From Campylobacteraceae bacterium (GTDB taxonomy: Bacteria; Campylobacterota; Campylobacteria; Campylobacterales; Sulfurovaceae): DNA of 5,935 nt. Below the pieces are notes generated by a model that was given only the letters and a program-made list of their open reading frames with translations, did not search any database and was not told the origin of the DNA. The translations under genes were made by a program, and so were the position numbers. How positions within the stretch are numbered: the first letter of the stretch is position 1; each line of letters starts with the position of its first letter. The stretch lies in the NCBI GenBank assembly GCA_027026055.1, contig JALVPA010000077.1, forward strand, positions 1-5,935, written 5' to 3'. This document shows positions 1-5,301 of this stretch, piece after piece.

Positions 1-3
1 AAT

Positions 4-17
4 GAATGGTGAATAGT
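4..17. repeat. Two heptad units (GAATGGT, GAATAGT)
   Basis: Two adjacent 7-nt units, 4-10 and 11-17, differ at one base. On their own they would be unremarkable, but the same 7-nt period recurs at 123-149 and 164-177, on the other side of the two hairpins. They may continue beyond the left edge of the window. Confidence 0.45.
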
Positions 18-25
18 TTCGGTAT

Positions 26-42
26 GCTTTCCTCCGGAAAGC
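26..42. repeat. Perfect 7-bp hairpin with 3-nt loop
   Basis: GCTTTCC (26-32) and GGAAAGC (36-42) are perfect inverted repeats around a TCC loop. On the plus strand the stem is followed by TTTAGTT, a weak U-tract, so a terminator for plus-strand transcription coming from the left cannot be excluded. On the minus strand no U-run follows. Its neighbour at 54-71, only 11 nt away, makes a REP-like paired-hairpin element the more attractive reading. Confidence 0.6.
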
Positions 43-53
43 TTTAGTTGAAT

Positions 54-71
54 GCGGGACTGAAGTCCCGC
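54..71. repeat. GC-rich perfect hairpin, REP-like
   Basis: GCGGGAC (54-60) and GTCCCGC (65-71) pair perfectly around a TGAA tetraloop; the whole 18-nt element is palindromic except for its two central bases. It is strongly GC-rich in an otherwise AT-rich stretch. No U-run follows on either strand, which argues against an intrinsic terminator. The compact palindrome next to a second hairpin and heptad repeats resembles REP-type dispersed palindromes, but copy number elsewhere in the genome cannot be seen. Confidence 0.65.
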
Positions 72-122
72 CTCCTAAATAAATCCCTTTGTTCGAGTTG
101 TATGCAGATTTGAGGGTCAAAG

Positions 123-149
123 AATGAGAAATGAGTAATGAGCAATGAG
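123..149. repeat. Four-unit heptad tandem repeat (AATGAGn)
   Basis: AATGAG occurs at 123-128, 130-135, 137-142 and 144-149 with an exact 7-nt period; only the seventh base changes (A, T, C, then G). On the plus strand the units put stop codons in every frame, so the tract is not coding in that direction. Seven-base tandem repeats of this style resemble the short tandemly repeated heptads described in some bacterial genomes. Confidence 0.8.
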
Positions 150-163
150 GAACCGAGTTTGTT

Positions 164-177
164 AGTGAAGAGTGAAG
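164..177. repeat. Two heptad units (AGTGAAG x2)
   Basis: AGTGAAG is repeated exactly at 164-170 and 171-177. It keeps the 7-nt period of the tract at 123-149 but with a different sequence, suggesting repeated local slippage or a composite dispersed element. Confidence 0.55.
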
Positions 178-208
178 AGATAAGGTGTGACTTTAATAAC
201 CGAATCGG

Positions 209-334
209 CTTTTGTGTAAGTTTGCGTTAGATTTGTGCGATCGTCGCGAGTGGAATGAGGGAGCTTACATGAATAGTAAGTGACCGAATGAAACGAAGAG
301 GATCGCGCAAAGATGACGCAAAATTACACAAAGG
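209..334. repeat. Long imperfect palindrome overlapping the murF stop codon
   Basis: The left arm (209-243) and the reverse complement of the right arm (300-334) match at 28 of 35 positions without gaps. Three of the seven mismatches (210/333, 228/315, 236/307) become U-G wobbles in a plus-strand RNA but A-C mismatches in the minus-strand RNA. Positions 230-231 against 312-313 would form a tandem G-A/A-G mismatch. The interior pairs poorly except for an apical stem CTTAC (264-268) and GTAAG (276-280) with a 7-nt loop. The right arm includes the murF stop (324-326) and its last sense codons. No flanking target-site duplication or terminator U-run is evident. It could be a MITE-like element, a structured RNA or an unusual 3' end structure. 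Confidence 0.75.
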
Positions 335-1769
335 AAGGGGCGTCGTTGGCAAAAAGTATAAGATCTCCCCCCCTCGTCTCCTCCGCCAACATCGCCTCCA
401 TCTGCGCTTTGCTCTCCAGCTTGCGTAACTTGTCGTTATCGACATGCTTTTTAAAGATCGCGTAGTTGAGATCGCCGGTAACGATAATGAGATCGAAAAC
501 TTCGTTGGCGCGTTTGGCGACCTGTTCGTTGAGCGTTTCGTCGGCTTCGACCAGTCCCGGGGTGATGAGCACTTTTCTGCCTTCATGCGTAGAGGCAAGA
601 TCAAACGATGCCATCATGCCGTCGATATTGCCGTTGAAGCTATCGTCGAGAATCACTTTACCGCCCGCATCGATGCGTTGTAGGCGATGCGCAACAGGCT
701 GTAATGAGGCAAGCCGTTTTTGTATCGCCTCGTCATCGATACCGAGGTATCGCGCGACCAAGATAGCGGCGGCGAGGTTTTCGGCATTGAACGCACCCAG
801 TATCGAAGCGCAAAAACGCGTGCCGTCCAGTGCAAAGCAGGTCTTTTCGAGATCGGCGGTGACATCGTCGATACGATGCATGGGCGCGAGTTGCTCCTCG
901 TCACTCTCTCCCTTGCCGTAGGTTTCGACCTTTTCGTCGGGTTTGACCTTTGCACTTTCGTGTACGAAGGCTTTTTCGAGCCGCTTGCTACGCAAGATCT
1001 CCATCTTGGTATTGCGTATATTTTCGAGTGTTTTAAAGTACTCGATGTGCGCCGGTCCTATCTTGCCCACCACGGCGACGTGCGGATTGACAAACTCGGC
1101 GATCTCGGCGATGTCCCCTTCGCCGCGCGCCCCCATCTCGACCACATAGACCTGCGTATCATCGGGCAGATCGTCGTTGATATCTTTCATCACGCCGCCA
1201 AGGGTGTTGACAGAACGCGGCGTGGCGTAGGTGCGGTATTTGGCGCCAAGCAGGTGCGCGATAAAGTTTTTGATACTCGTTTTGCCGTAGCTTGCCGTGA
1301 CGCCGACGACGATAAGATCCTCACGGGAAGCAAGCTTCTCGGCGGCTTTGCGCTTAAAACCCGCAAAGAGTAGTTTTTCGATAAAGACGGAGATACCGTA
1401 TGCGATAAATATCGGAATCAACACCCCGTGATGCCCCAAGGCCAACGCCATCAAAAGCCCTATAAGCAAAAGCGCGGCATAAAAACGCTTCACCCTACCC
1501 GTCCATACCAACGGTTTGTCCAATCCTTTGTACCAGCTGTAAAGTACGGCGAGATAGGCGATAACCACCGCAAAAGCGTAATCGCTTGCATAATCGACAA
1601 ACATATAGAGCGCGTAGGGTATCAGAAAATAAACAAAGTGCCACCACGCTTTGGTGTGATGAAAAACAACCCGTTCGAGTTTGTAGCCGTACCACTGAAG
1701 ATTGGTAATGGCGTAGTAGCCCATTGCCAGCAAAAAAACAAAATAAAACAGAAGGTTAAGCAGTTGCAT
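324..1769 (-). CDS. murF: UDP-N-acetylmuramoyl-tripeptide--D-alanyl-D-alanine ligase (MurF)
   Basis: This Mur ligase adds D-Ala-D-Ala to UDP-MurNAc-tripeptide using ATP, the last cytoplasmic step of peptidoglycan precursor synthesis. The 481-residue product has an ATP P-loop at 156-164 (GVTASYGKT), the middle-domain run around E211-MGARG and GKIGPAH at 235-241, a lysine at 255 in the position of the usual carbamylated Lys, GAFNAEN at 325-331, and a C-terminal domain with DDSFNGNIDGM at 375-385. Residues 1-140 are hydrophobic with about five membrane segments (about 2-20, 43-60, 64-80, 97-112, 114-131) in place of the usual soluble uridine-binding domain, as I recall for Campylobacterota MurF. 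ATG 1769 is preceded by AAGGAA (1778-1783), 8 nt upstream inside the hydrolase gene, and shares one base with the hydrolase stop (TGATG), implying translational coupling. The TAA stop lies inside a long palindrome. Confidence 0.95.
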   Translation of the reverse strand: MQLLNLLFYFVFLLAMGYYAITNLQWYGYKLERVVFHHTKAWWHFVYFLIPYALYMFVDYASDYAFAVVIAYLAVLYSWYKGLDKPLVWTGRVKRFYAALLLIGLLMALALGHHGVLIPIFIAYGISVFIEKLLFAGFKRKAAEKLASREDLIVVGVTASYGKTSIKNFIAHLLGAKYRTYATPRSVNTLGGVMKDINDDLPDDTQVYVVEMGARGEGDIAEIAEFVNPHVAVVGKIGPAHIEYFKTLENIRNTKMEILRSKRLEKAFVHESAKVKPDEKVETYGKGESDEEQLAPMHRIDDVTADLEKTCFALDGTRFCASILGAFNAENLAAAILVARYLGIDDEAIQKRLASLQPVAHRLQRIDAGGKVILDDSFNGNIDGMMASFDLASTHEGRKVLITPGLVEADETLNEQVAKRANEVFDLIIVTGDLNYAIFKKHVDNDKLRKLESKAQMEAMLAEETRGGDLILFANDAPSFV

Positions 1770-2497
1770 CAGTCGATTTCCTTACATTGTTCTGAAACGG
1801 TTTGCGCGATAAAGGGCGCATGGTGCAAAAAGAAGTAGTGATCGCCTTCAAGCGGATAGAGTGTCGCGTCTGCGATCTTTTCGGCGATCTTTTCGCCGGT
1901 CCAAAGCGGCGTAGCGGTGTCGGCTTTGCCCCAAAAGAGTAACGCTTTGCTCGTTACGTTGTCGAAGTTAGCTTCAAAATCTTCATTGACGACGTTTTTG
2001 AAGGTTTCGTACATATGCGGCGGCATTCCTTTGGCGTCGTCGCTGACAAAGATATCGCGAAGCGCCGTTAGCCCCAACTTGCGCAAGGTTTTAAAAAGCG
2101 CGATCTTGACGCGCACGCCAAGCGGCTTGGGCACCCGGATACCCGAGGAAGAGAGCAACACCAAACAGGGCGGGTTGAGCAATGTCGCTACTTTGCCGCC
2201 GAAAGAGTGCCCCATCACGATCGTGGGCGTAACCCCGAGTTCCGATAAAAAACGCTGGACGATCTCGGCATATTCTGCGGTAGTCAAGACAGTATCGTTG
2301 CTTGACTTGCCGAAACCCGGTAAATCGAGATAGAGGTGTCTGTACTCGCTCAACAGCTTACCGAATGCTTGTTGCATCAGCTCTTTGTTGCTGCCCCAGC
2401 CGTGTAGTATCAAAATCGTCTTTTTGCGTGTCGGACCTACAAGCGAATAAGAAAGTTCGAAAGTGTTGCCGTTATAGGTAATCTCTTTGGATGCCAT
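1769..2497 (-). CDS. Alpha/beta hydrolase, probable serine hydrolase
   Basis: The 242-residue protein has the full alpha/beta-hydrolase signature: oxyanion-side motif HGWGSN at 32-37, LDLPGFGKS at 58-65, nucleophile elbow GHSFGG at 96-101 with Ser98, a likely acid Asp193 in GKADTATP, and His220 in GDHYFFLHH. There is no signal peptide, so it should be cytoplasmic. The substrate cannot be deduced; homologues are often labelled as generic esterases or C-C bond hydrolases by similarity only. A hydrolase immediately before murF is, from memory, conserved in Campylobacter and Helicobacter, which suggests a link to cell-wall precursor metabolism without proving it. ATG 2497 follows the previous stop by 8 nt, and TAAGG (2504-2508), overlapping that stop, is a plausible ribosome site. 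Its TGA overlaps the murF ATG by one base. Confidence 0.9.
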   Translation of the reverse strand: MASKEITYNGNTFELSYSLVGPTRKKTILILHGWGSNKELMQQAFGKLLSEYRHLYLDLPGFGKSSNDTVLTTAEYAEIVQRFLSELGVTPTIVMGHSFGGKVATLLNPPCLVLLSSSGIRVPKPLGVRVKIALFKTLRKLGLTALRDIFVSDDAKGMPPHMYETFKNVVNEDFEANFDNVTSKALLFWGKADTATPLWTGEKIAEKIADATLYPLEGDHYFFLHHAPFIAQTVSEQCKEID

Positions 2498-2505
2498 CGC
2501 GTACC

Positions 2506-2727
2506 TTAATCGAGATATTTCTCTTTTTTCATCTCTTTTTCTTCCACATACTCCCTATAAAGAAGTGCCAACCCAAACGTCACGACAATGATAACCGCTG
2601 CGGTCAATGTCCATTTGAAAAAAAGCGTCCAAGACATTGCTTCCATCCAAATCTGTACCAAAAACATTATTGCGTAGACGGCAAGCACAATACCACTGAT
2701 GATACTTGCTATTTTCATCGCTTTCAT
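2506..2727 (-). CDS. Small two-helix membrane protein, function unknown
   Basis: The 73-residue protein has two hydrophobic segments, about residues 5-25 and 37-57, joined by a short loop with Trp and Glu, followed by a highly charged tail (YREYVEEKEMKKEKYLD). I do not recognise a family. Positive charges at the N-terminus and a charged C-tail fit both ends in the cytoplasm. The start at 2727 overlaps the upstream stop as ATGA and has AAGGA (2735-2739) 7 nt upstream, which supports it over the Met at residue 4. It is coupled to the DUF4177-like gene before it and ends 8 nt before the hydrolase, so all are likely co-expressed with murF. In Campylobacter jejuni a small hypothetical gene sits in a comparable position before the hydrolase (from memory), so it may be an old part of this cluster. 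Confidence 0.8.
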   Translation of the reverse strand: MKAMKIASIISGIVLAVYAIMFLVQIWMEAMSWTLFFKWTLTAAVIIVVTFGLALLYREYVEEKEMKKEKYLD

Positions 2728-2939
2728 TTACGTTTCCTTTTCATTACAACCACATATCCCTCGCGTTTCCAAAGCAAAAGCATGCGTCTGATATCTTTTT
2801 CCATCGTCACCACTTCCCATCCTTCGTCGGCATTGGCATTCAAAAACTCCGAAAAGCGTATGGGGTTGACTTTCGATTGCCCAAGCAGCAACGAACCGAG
2901 CATCCCCTCTTGATAGATCACCACTTTATATTCATACAT
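2724..2939 (-). CDS. DUF4177-like small protein
   Basis: The 71-residue protein begins MYEYKVVIYQEG and contains FSEFLNANADEGWEVVTM at about 29-46, then a basic hydrophobic end (MLLLWKREGYVVVMKRKRK). The opening YEYKVV, the LN..A.EGWEVV core and a closing strand are the DUF4177 pattern, a small domain of unknown function. No signal peptide or membrane span is present. An in-frame Met at 2984 would add 15 residues, but ATG 2939 is preceded by AAGGA (2946-2950) at 6-nt spacing and starts exactly where the family begins, so I use 2939. It is the first gene of the unit leading to murF, with a candidate promoter at 2993-3001, and its stop overlaps the next start by 4 nt. Its biochemical role is unknown. 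Confidence 0.85.
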   Translation of the reverse strand: MYEYKVVIYQEGMLGSLLLGQSKVNPIRFSEFLNANADEGWEVVTMEKDIRRMLLLWKREGYVVVMKRKRK

Positions 2940-2945
2940 AAAGTT

Positions 2946-2950
2946 TCCTT
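2946..2950 (-). promoter_or_regulatory. Ribosome binding site deciding the DUF4177 start
   Basis: AAGGA on the minus strand lies 6 nt before ATG 2939. The alternative in-frame ATG at 2984 would place this site inside the coding region. This is the main reason for the shorter start. Confidence 0.75.
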
Positions 2951-2992
2951 CAATTTCAAACCGCCTTGTTCTATCCGTACTCAAATCGGATT

Positions 2993-3001
2993 ATTGTAGC
3001 A
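2993..3001 (-). promoter_or_regulatory. Candidate extended -10 promoter for the DUF4177-to-murF unit
   Basis: The minus strand reads TGCTACAAT, an extended -10 (TGn plus TACAAT, one base from TATAAT). No convincing -35 hexamer lies 16-18 nt upstream, which is acceptable for Campylobacterota sigma70 promoters, where the -35 is poorly conserved. It sits just past the stop of the YafK-like gene, about 54 nt before ATG 2939. The same nine bases occur at the equivalent place before the YcbB-like gene. Confidence 0.55.
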
Positions 3002-3009
3002 CAAAGCCA

Positions 3010-3933
3010 CTATGGCATCGCTTCCTCGATGACATAGCGCCCGTTTTTTACCGTGACGTTCGGAGGTATCTCTTCCGCTTCGAAATAGTCGTATCCCTCT
3101 TTGAGCTCCATCCAAAAATCGTACCATCGATGCTCACTATAATCATCCATCGTCGTATCTTCCATGCGAAACGGAAAGATATGTACAGGTACATAACGCT
3201 GCCCGTGTTTGAGCGCCGATGCCACCATGGCGTAGATCTCTTCTATCTTTTCGTCCGTCATCGCATAGCATCCTACAGAAACGCAATCGCCGTGTACCAT
3301 CAGATACGATCCCGTCCTGCCGTGCGCTCTGTCGTAAGCGTTGGGATAACCGAGATTGAAAGCGAGATGAAAACGGCTTTTGGGATTGAGCTGGCGCGGA
3401 TAGACACGGTAGAAGCCTTCGGGCGCTTGTTTGTCCCCTTCTTTCAGTTTCGGACCCAATTTTCCCGAGTACGCACAAATACGATAAAACTTCAGCGGAA
3501 CGTAACGCCCCTCTTTTTCCACCCAAAGCTCCAGCACCGCCTCTTTTTTAAAGATACGCACATACAAGGGCGCGCCTTCGGAGACACCGAGACGTTTCAA
3601 GCGTTTTTTCAGCGGCGTATCGAAAAGCGCTTCGAGGCTTATATAGGTTTCGACATCCACGTTTCCCGTCAGTTCCGTCACGCTTTCGGATAGCGGCGTA
3701 TCGCATTCGCCGAATGTCGGTATCTCCCTCACGATAAGCGATTTTTCTTCTATCTCTTTTTTTTCGAGTTGTCGCTCAAACGTAACGTTTTTCTCTCCCA
3801 CTTCCGAACTCTCTTTTTTTACCGTTGCCGCGGAGGGCAACTTCGTTACCTCTCGGCGATAACGTTTCGTCGCCGTCCATACCGAAAATAGGATACCGAC
3901 ACCGATCAAAAAAAGTCCGAACCTTTTATACAC
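3010..3933 (-). CDS. YkuD-fold murein L,D-transpeptidase-like protein, YafK/DpaA type
   Basis: The 307-residue product has one N-terminal hydrophobic segment (about 5-21) that should act as a membrane anchor or uncleaved signal, a charged linker to about residue 100, then a YkuD-type domain. The active-site stretch is MVHGDCVSVGCYAMT at 212-226, with His214 and probable nucleophile Cys222; the preceding run from FNLGYPNAYDRAHGRTG (192-208) also fits the YafK family. The known member, E. coli DpaA (YafK), releases Braun's lipoprotein from peptidoglycan. Other YkuD proteins in this phylum, such as Csd6, are L,D-carboxypeptidases, but they have wider His-Cys spacing as I recall. Hence reaction and partner are uncertain: transpeptidase, carboxypeptidase or amidase-like release. 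The start is GTG at 3933, with AAGGAG 4 nt upstream, one base after the previous gene's stop, so the two are surely co-translated. Confidence 0.88.
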   Translation of the reverse strand: MYKRFGLFLIGVGILFSVWTATKRYRREVTKLPSAATVKKESSEVGEKNVTFERQLEKKEIEEKSLIVREIPTFGECDTPLSESVTELTGNVDVETYISLEALFDTPLKKRLKRLGVSEGAPLYVRIFKKEAVLELWVEKEGRYVPLKFYRICAYSGKLGPKLKEGDKQAPEGFYRVYPRQLNPKSRFHLAFNLGYPNAYDRAHGRTGSYLMVHGDCVSVGCYAMTDEKIEEIYAMVASALKHGQRYVPVHIFPFRMEDTTMDDYSEHRWYDFWMELKEGYDYFEAEEIPPNVTVKNGRYVIEEAMP

Positions 3934-3934
3934 C

Positions 3935-5203
3935 CTACTCCTTGAAGTTCAAACGTTGTATTTTATCGTAACCGTAAATATCTTTAAAGCGCTTTAACGT
4001 ACCGTCGTCGTCCACATAGGCGGTCAGATATGCCGTGTGTACCAATAGCGGTTTCGTCACCGAAATTTCGTAAGTTTTCAAACTCTCGTAAATCGGCGCG
4101 ATCTCCTCCCACGACGTATCGGTATGGCGATCCACGATATAACGCAACATCTTGTTCGGCGAAGACAACCGTACGCACCCGTGACTGAAAGCCCTGATCT
4201 TTCGCTTAAAGAGATACTTGGTTTGCGTATCGTGCATATAGACGGCGAATCTGTTGGGAAAAAGAAACTTCACGCGCCCCAAACAGTTGCGTTTGGAGGG
4301 CGGCTCGATAAACTTGAAAGGAATCGTCGTATTGCACTCCAAACACTCCTGCGCCACGACGGGATCGAAAGGTACTTCGGAAGAATCGAGACGATACTCT
4401 TTGCGAATCACCAATCTATTGCGTTTTAAGTAGTTCGGATCTTTCAAAAGTTTTGGAATTACCTCTTTTCGTGCGATGGAGTCGGGAACGTTCCACTGCG
4501 GATTGACGACGATCTCTTGCATAAACTCACCGAAGATCGGCGTCTGTAATCGTCGTTTTCCCACAATGACGGGCATCGAAAGTACGGTTTTGTTTTCTTC
4601 GATCACACGCACTTTGAACTCTGGGATATTGACCAACACGTAACTACGCAGATTTGATACGGGTTTCATCAATTTGACGCGCTCGATATTCAGACGTAGG
4701 GTACGCATCGCTTCGGCAGAAAGGATCGGCGCACCCTTCCTAACGGCACGTACGGCACGGCGATAAAGTTGACTCAAACGTTCGAACTCGCGATAAGGCG
4801 GTATGTAGGGCGCCAATATTGCATCGATATCCGCACCTGCGCGAAGTGCGTTGAGAATTTTTCTATCGTCCACCCGCTGTTTGTAAACTACGTAGTCGCT
4901 TTTAAACTCGTCGGATTGTCTATTTTTTTGTAGTCTCTCAAAATGATCGATATCGATACAACCGTTTGCCAAATGACGGACGTAACGCAACAGCATTCGA
5001 CTCATCAAATGAGAATCGCCGCTTTTTTCTATCTCTTTGACCAACGCGTCGTCACCGCAAATCGAAACGAAACGATCCTCTTGCAAAATCTTTAAAAACG
5101 CCTCTTTTTGATCGCCGTACCACCCCTCTTTATCGGGTGCACCACACCCTCCAAGCCAAAACGCAACCGATATCGCAACTATCGCCGAAAGCACTCTTTT
5201 CAT
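3935..5203 (-). CDS. Lipoprotein L,D-transpeptidase, YcbB/LdtD type
   Basis: The 422-residue product starts MKRVLSAIVAISVAFWLGGC: a signal peptide with lipobox LGGC and acylated Cys20. No Asp follows at +2, so by the E. coli rule it would go to the outer membrane. After a helical region (about 25-185) comes the catalytic domain: VNIP at 191-194, GKRRLQTPIF at 215-224, NPQWNVP at 234-240, HDT at 324-326 and SHGC at 340-343, with Cys343 the nucleophile; the tail VHTAYLTAYVDDDG to DIYGYD (388-413) is also LdtD-like. The family makes 3-3 meso-DAP crosslinks in the periplasm. At 422 residues it is shorter than E. coli LdtD (about 615), and I see no peptidoglycan-binding domain. The loop before the active site carries Cys287, Cys290 and Cys307, which is unusual. 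ATG 5203 is chosen for the lipoprotein signal and AGAGG (5211-5215) upstream; the frame is open to 5374, but that extension is not plausible. Confidence 0.92.
   Translation of the reverse strand: MKRVLSAIVAISVAFWLGGCGAPDKEGWYGDQKEAFLKILQEDRFVSICGDDALVKEIEKSGDSHLMSRMLLRYVRHLANGCIDIDHFERLQKNRQSDEFKSDYVVYKQRVDDRKILNALRAGADIDAILAPYIPPYREFERLSQLYRRAVRAVRKGAPILSAEAMRTLRLNIERVKLMKPVSNLRSYVLVNIPEFKVRVIEENKTVLSMPVIVGKRRLQTPIFGEFMQEIVVNPQWNVPDSIARKEVIPKLLKDPNYLKRNRLVIRKEYRLDSSEVPFDPVVAQECLECNTTIPFKFIEPPSKRNCLGRVKFLFPNRFAVYMHDTQTKYLFKRKIRAFSHGCVRLSSPNKMLRYIVDRHTDTSWEEIAPIYESLKTYEISVTKPLLVHTAYLTAYVDDDGTLKRFKDIYGYDKIQRLNFKE
3938..3943 (-). promoter_or_regulatory. Strong ribosome binding site for the GTG-started YafK-like gene
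   Basis: AAGGAG on the minus strand ends 4 nt before GTG 3933 and lies just inside the 3' end of the upstream gene, whose TAG stop (3935-3937) falls between site and start. The near-perfect site supports GTG as the real start and suggests translational coupling of the two YkuD-fold proteins. Confidence 0.75.
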
Positions 5204-5245
5204 CCGTTTTCCTCTCCCTTTCGTATCACAAAACTTTTTGCGTGC

Positions 5246-5285
5246 CGTCTCGACATTCGGTGCGTCGTATCCACGTATCGAGACG
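5246..5285 (-). promoter_or_regulatory. Inverted repeat in the leader of the YcbB-like gene
   Basis: CGTCTCGA (5246-5253) and TCGAGACG (5278-5285) are perfect 8-bp inverted repeats separated by 24 nt. They lie between the candidate -10 and the ribosome site, so they would form a stem-loop in the 5' leader or serve as an operator pair immediately downstream of the transcription start. No riboswitch class is recognised. Confidence 0.45.
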
Positions 5286-5291
5286 AGATGC

Positions 5292-5300
5292 AATTGTAGC
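5292..5300 (-). promoter_or_regulatory. Candidate extended -10 promoter for the L,D-transpeptidase pair
   Basis: The minus strand reads TGCTACAAT, preceded by a T-rich run (GTTTTTGA) and no clear -35, which suits Campylobacterota sigma70 promoters. It begins directly after the stop of the flavoprotein gene, and transcription would start near 5286, leaving a leader of roughly 80 nt. The same nine bases precede the DUF4177 unit. Confidence 0.55.
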
Positions 5301-5301
5301 A

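Larger units (their letters stand above)
1..323. other. Non-coding repeat-rich region downstream of murF
   Basis: No credible gene lies here. The stretch contains two adjacent perfect hairpins (26-42 and 54-71), three short tracts of 7-nt tandem repeats, and most of a long imperfect palindrome (209-334) that continues into the last codons of murF. The bases between about 72 and 122 show nothing I recognise. No convincing U-tract terminator follows any of the hairpins on either strand. The make-up resembles an accumulation of small dispersed elements rather than a simple terminator region. Whether a gene lies beyond the left edge cannot be seen. Confidence 0.75.

Noticed and set aside
54..71. 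Intrinsic terminator of the murF unit
   Set aside because: The stem is strong, but on the minus strand it is followed by ATTCAAC rather than a U-run, and it lies more than 250 nt after the murF stop.
123..149. CRISPR array
   Set aside because: Units are 7 nt with no spacers; this is a simple tandem repeat.
227..604. 125-codon minus-strand frame overlapping the murF 3' end
   Set aside because: It is out of frame with murF and rich in Arg, Ser and Pro without recognisable motifs; its 3' part runs through the palindrome.
720..1373. 217-codon open frame on the plus strand opposite murF
   Set aside because: It is antisense to the conserved MurF ATP-binding and middle domains, its translation resembles no family, and it has no convincing ribosome site; it is a by-product of murF codon use.
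2940..2984. 15-residue extension of the DUF4177-like protein
   Set aside because: The extension does not belong to the family, and the ribosome site lies before the inner ATG at 2939.
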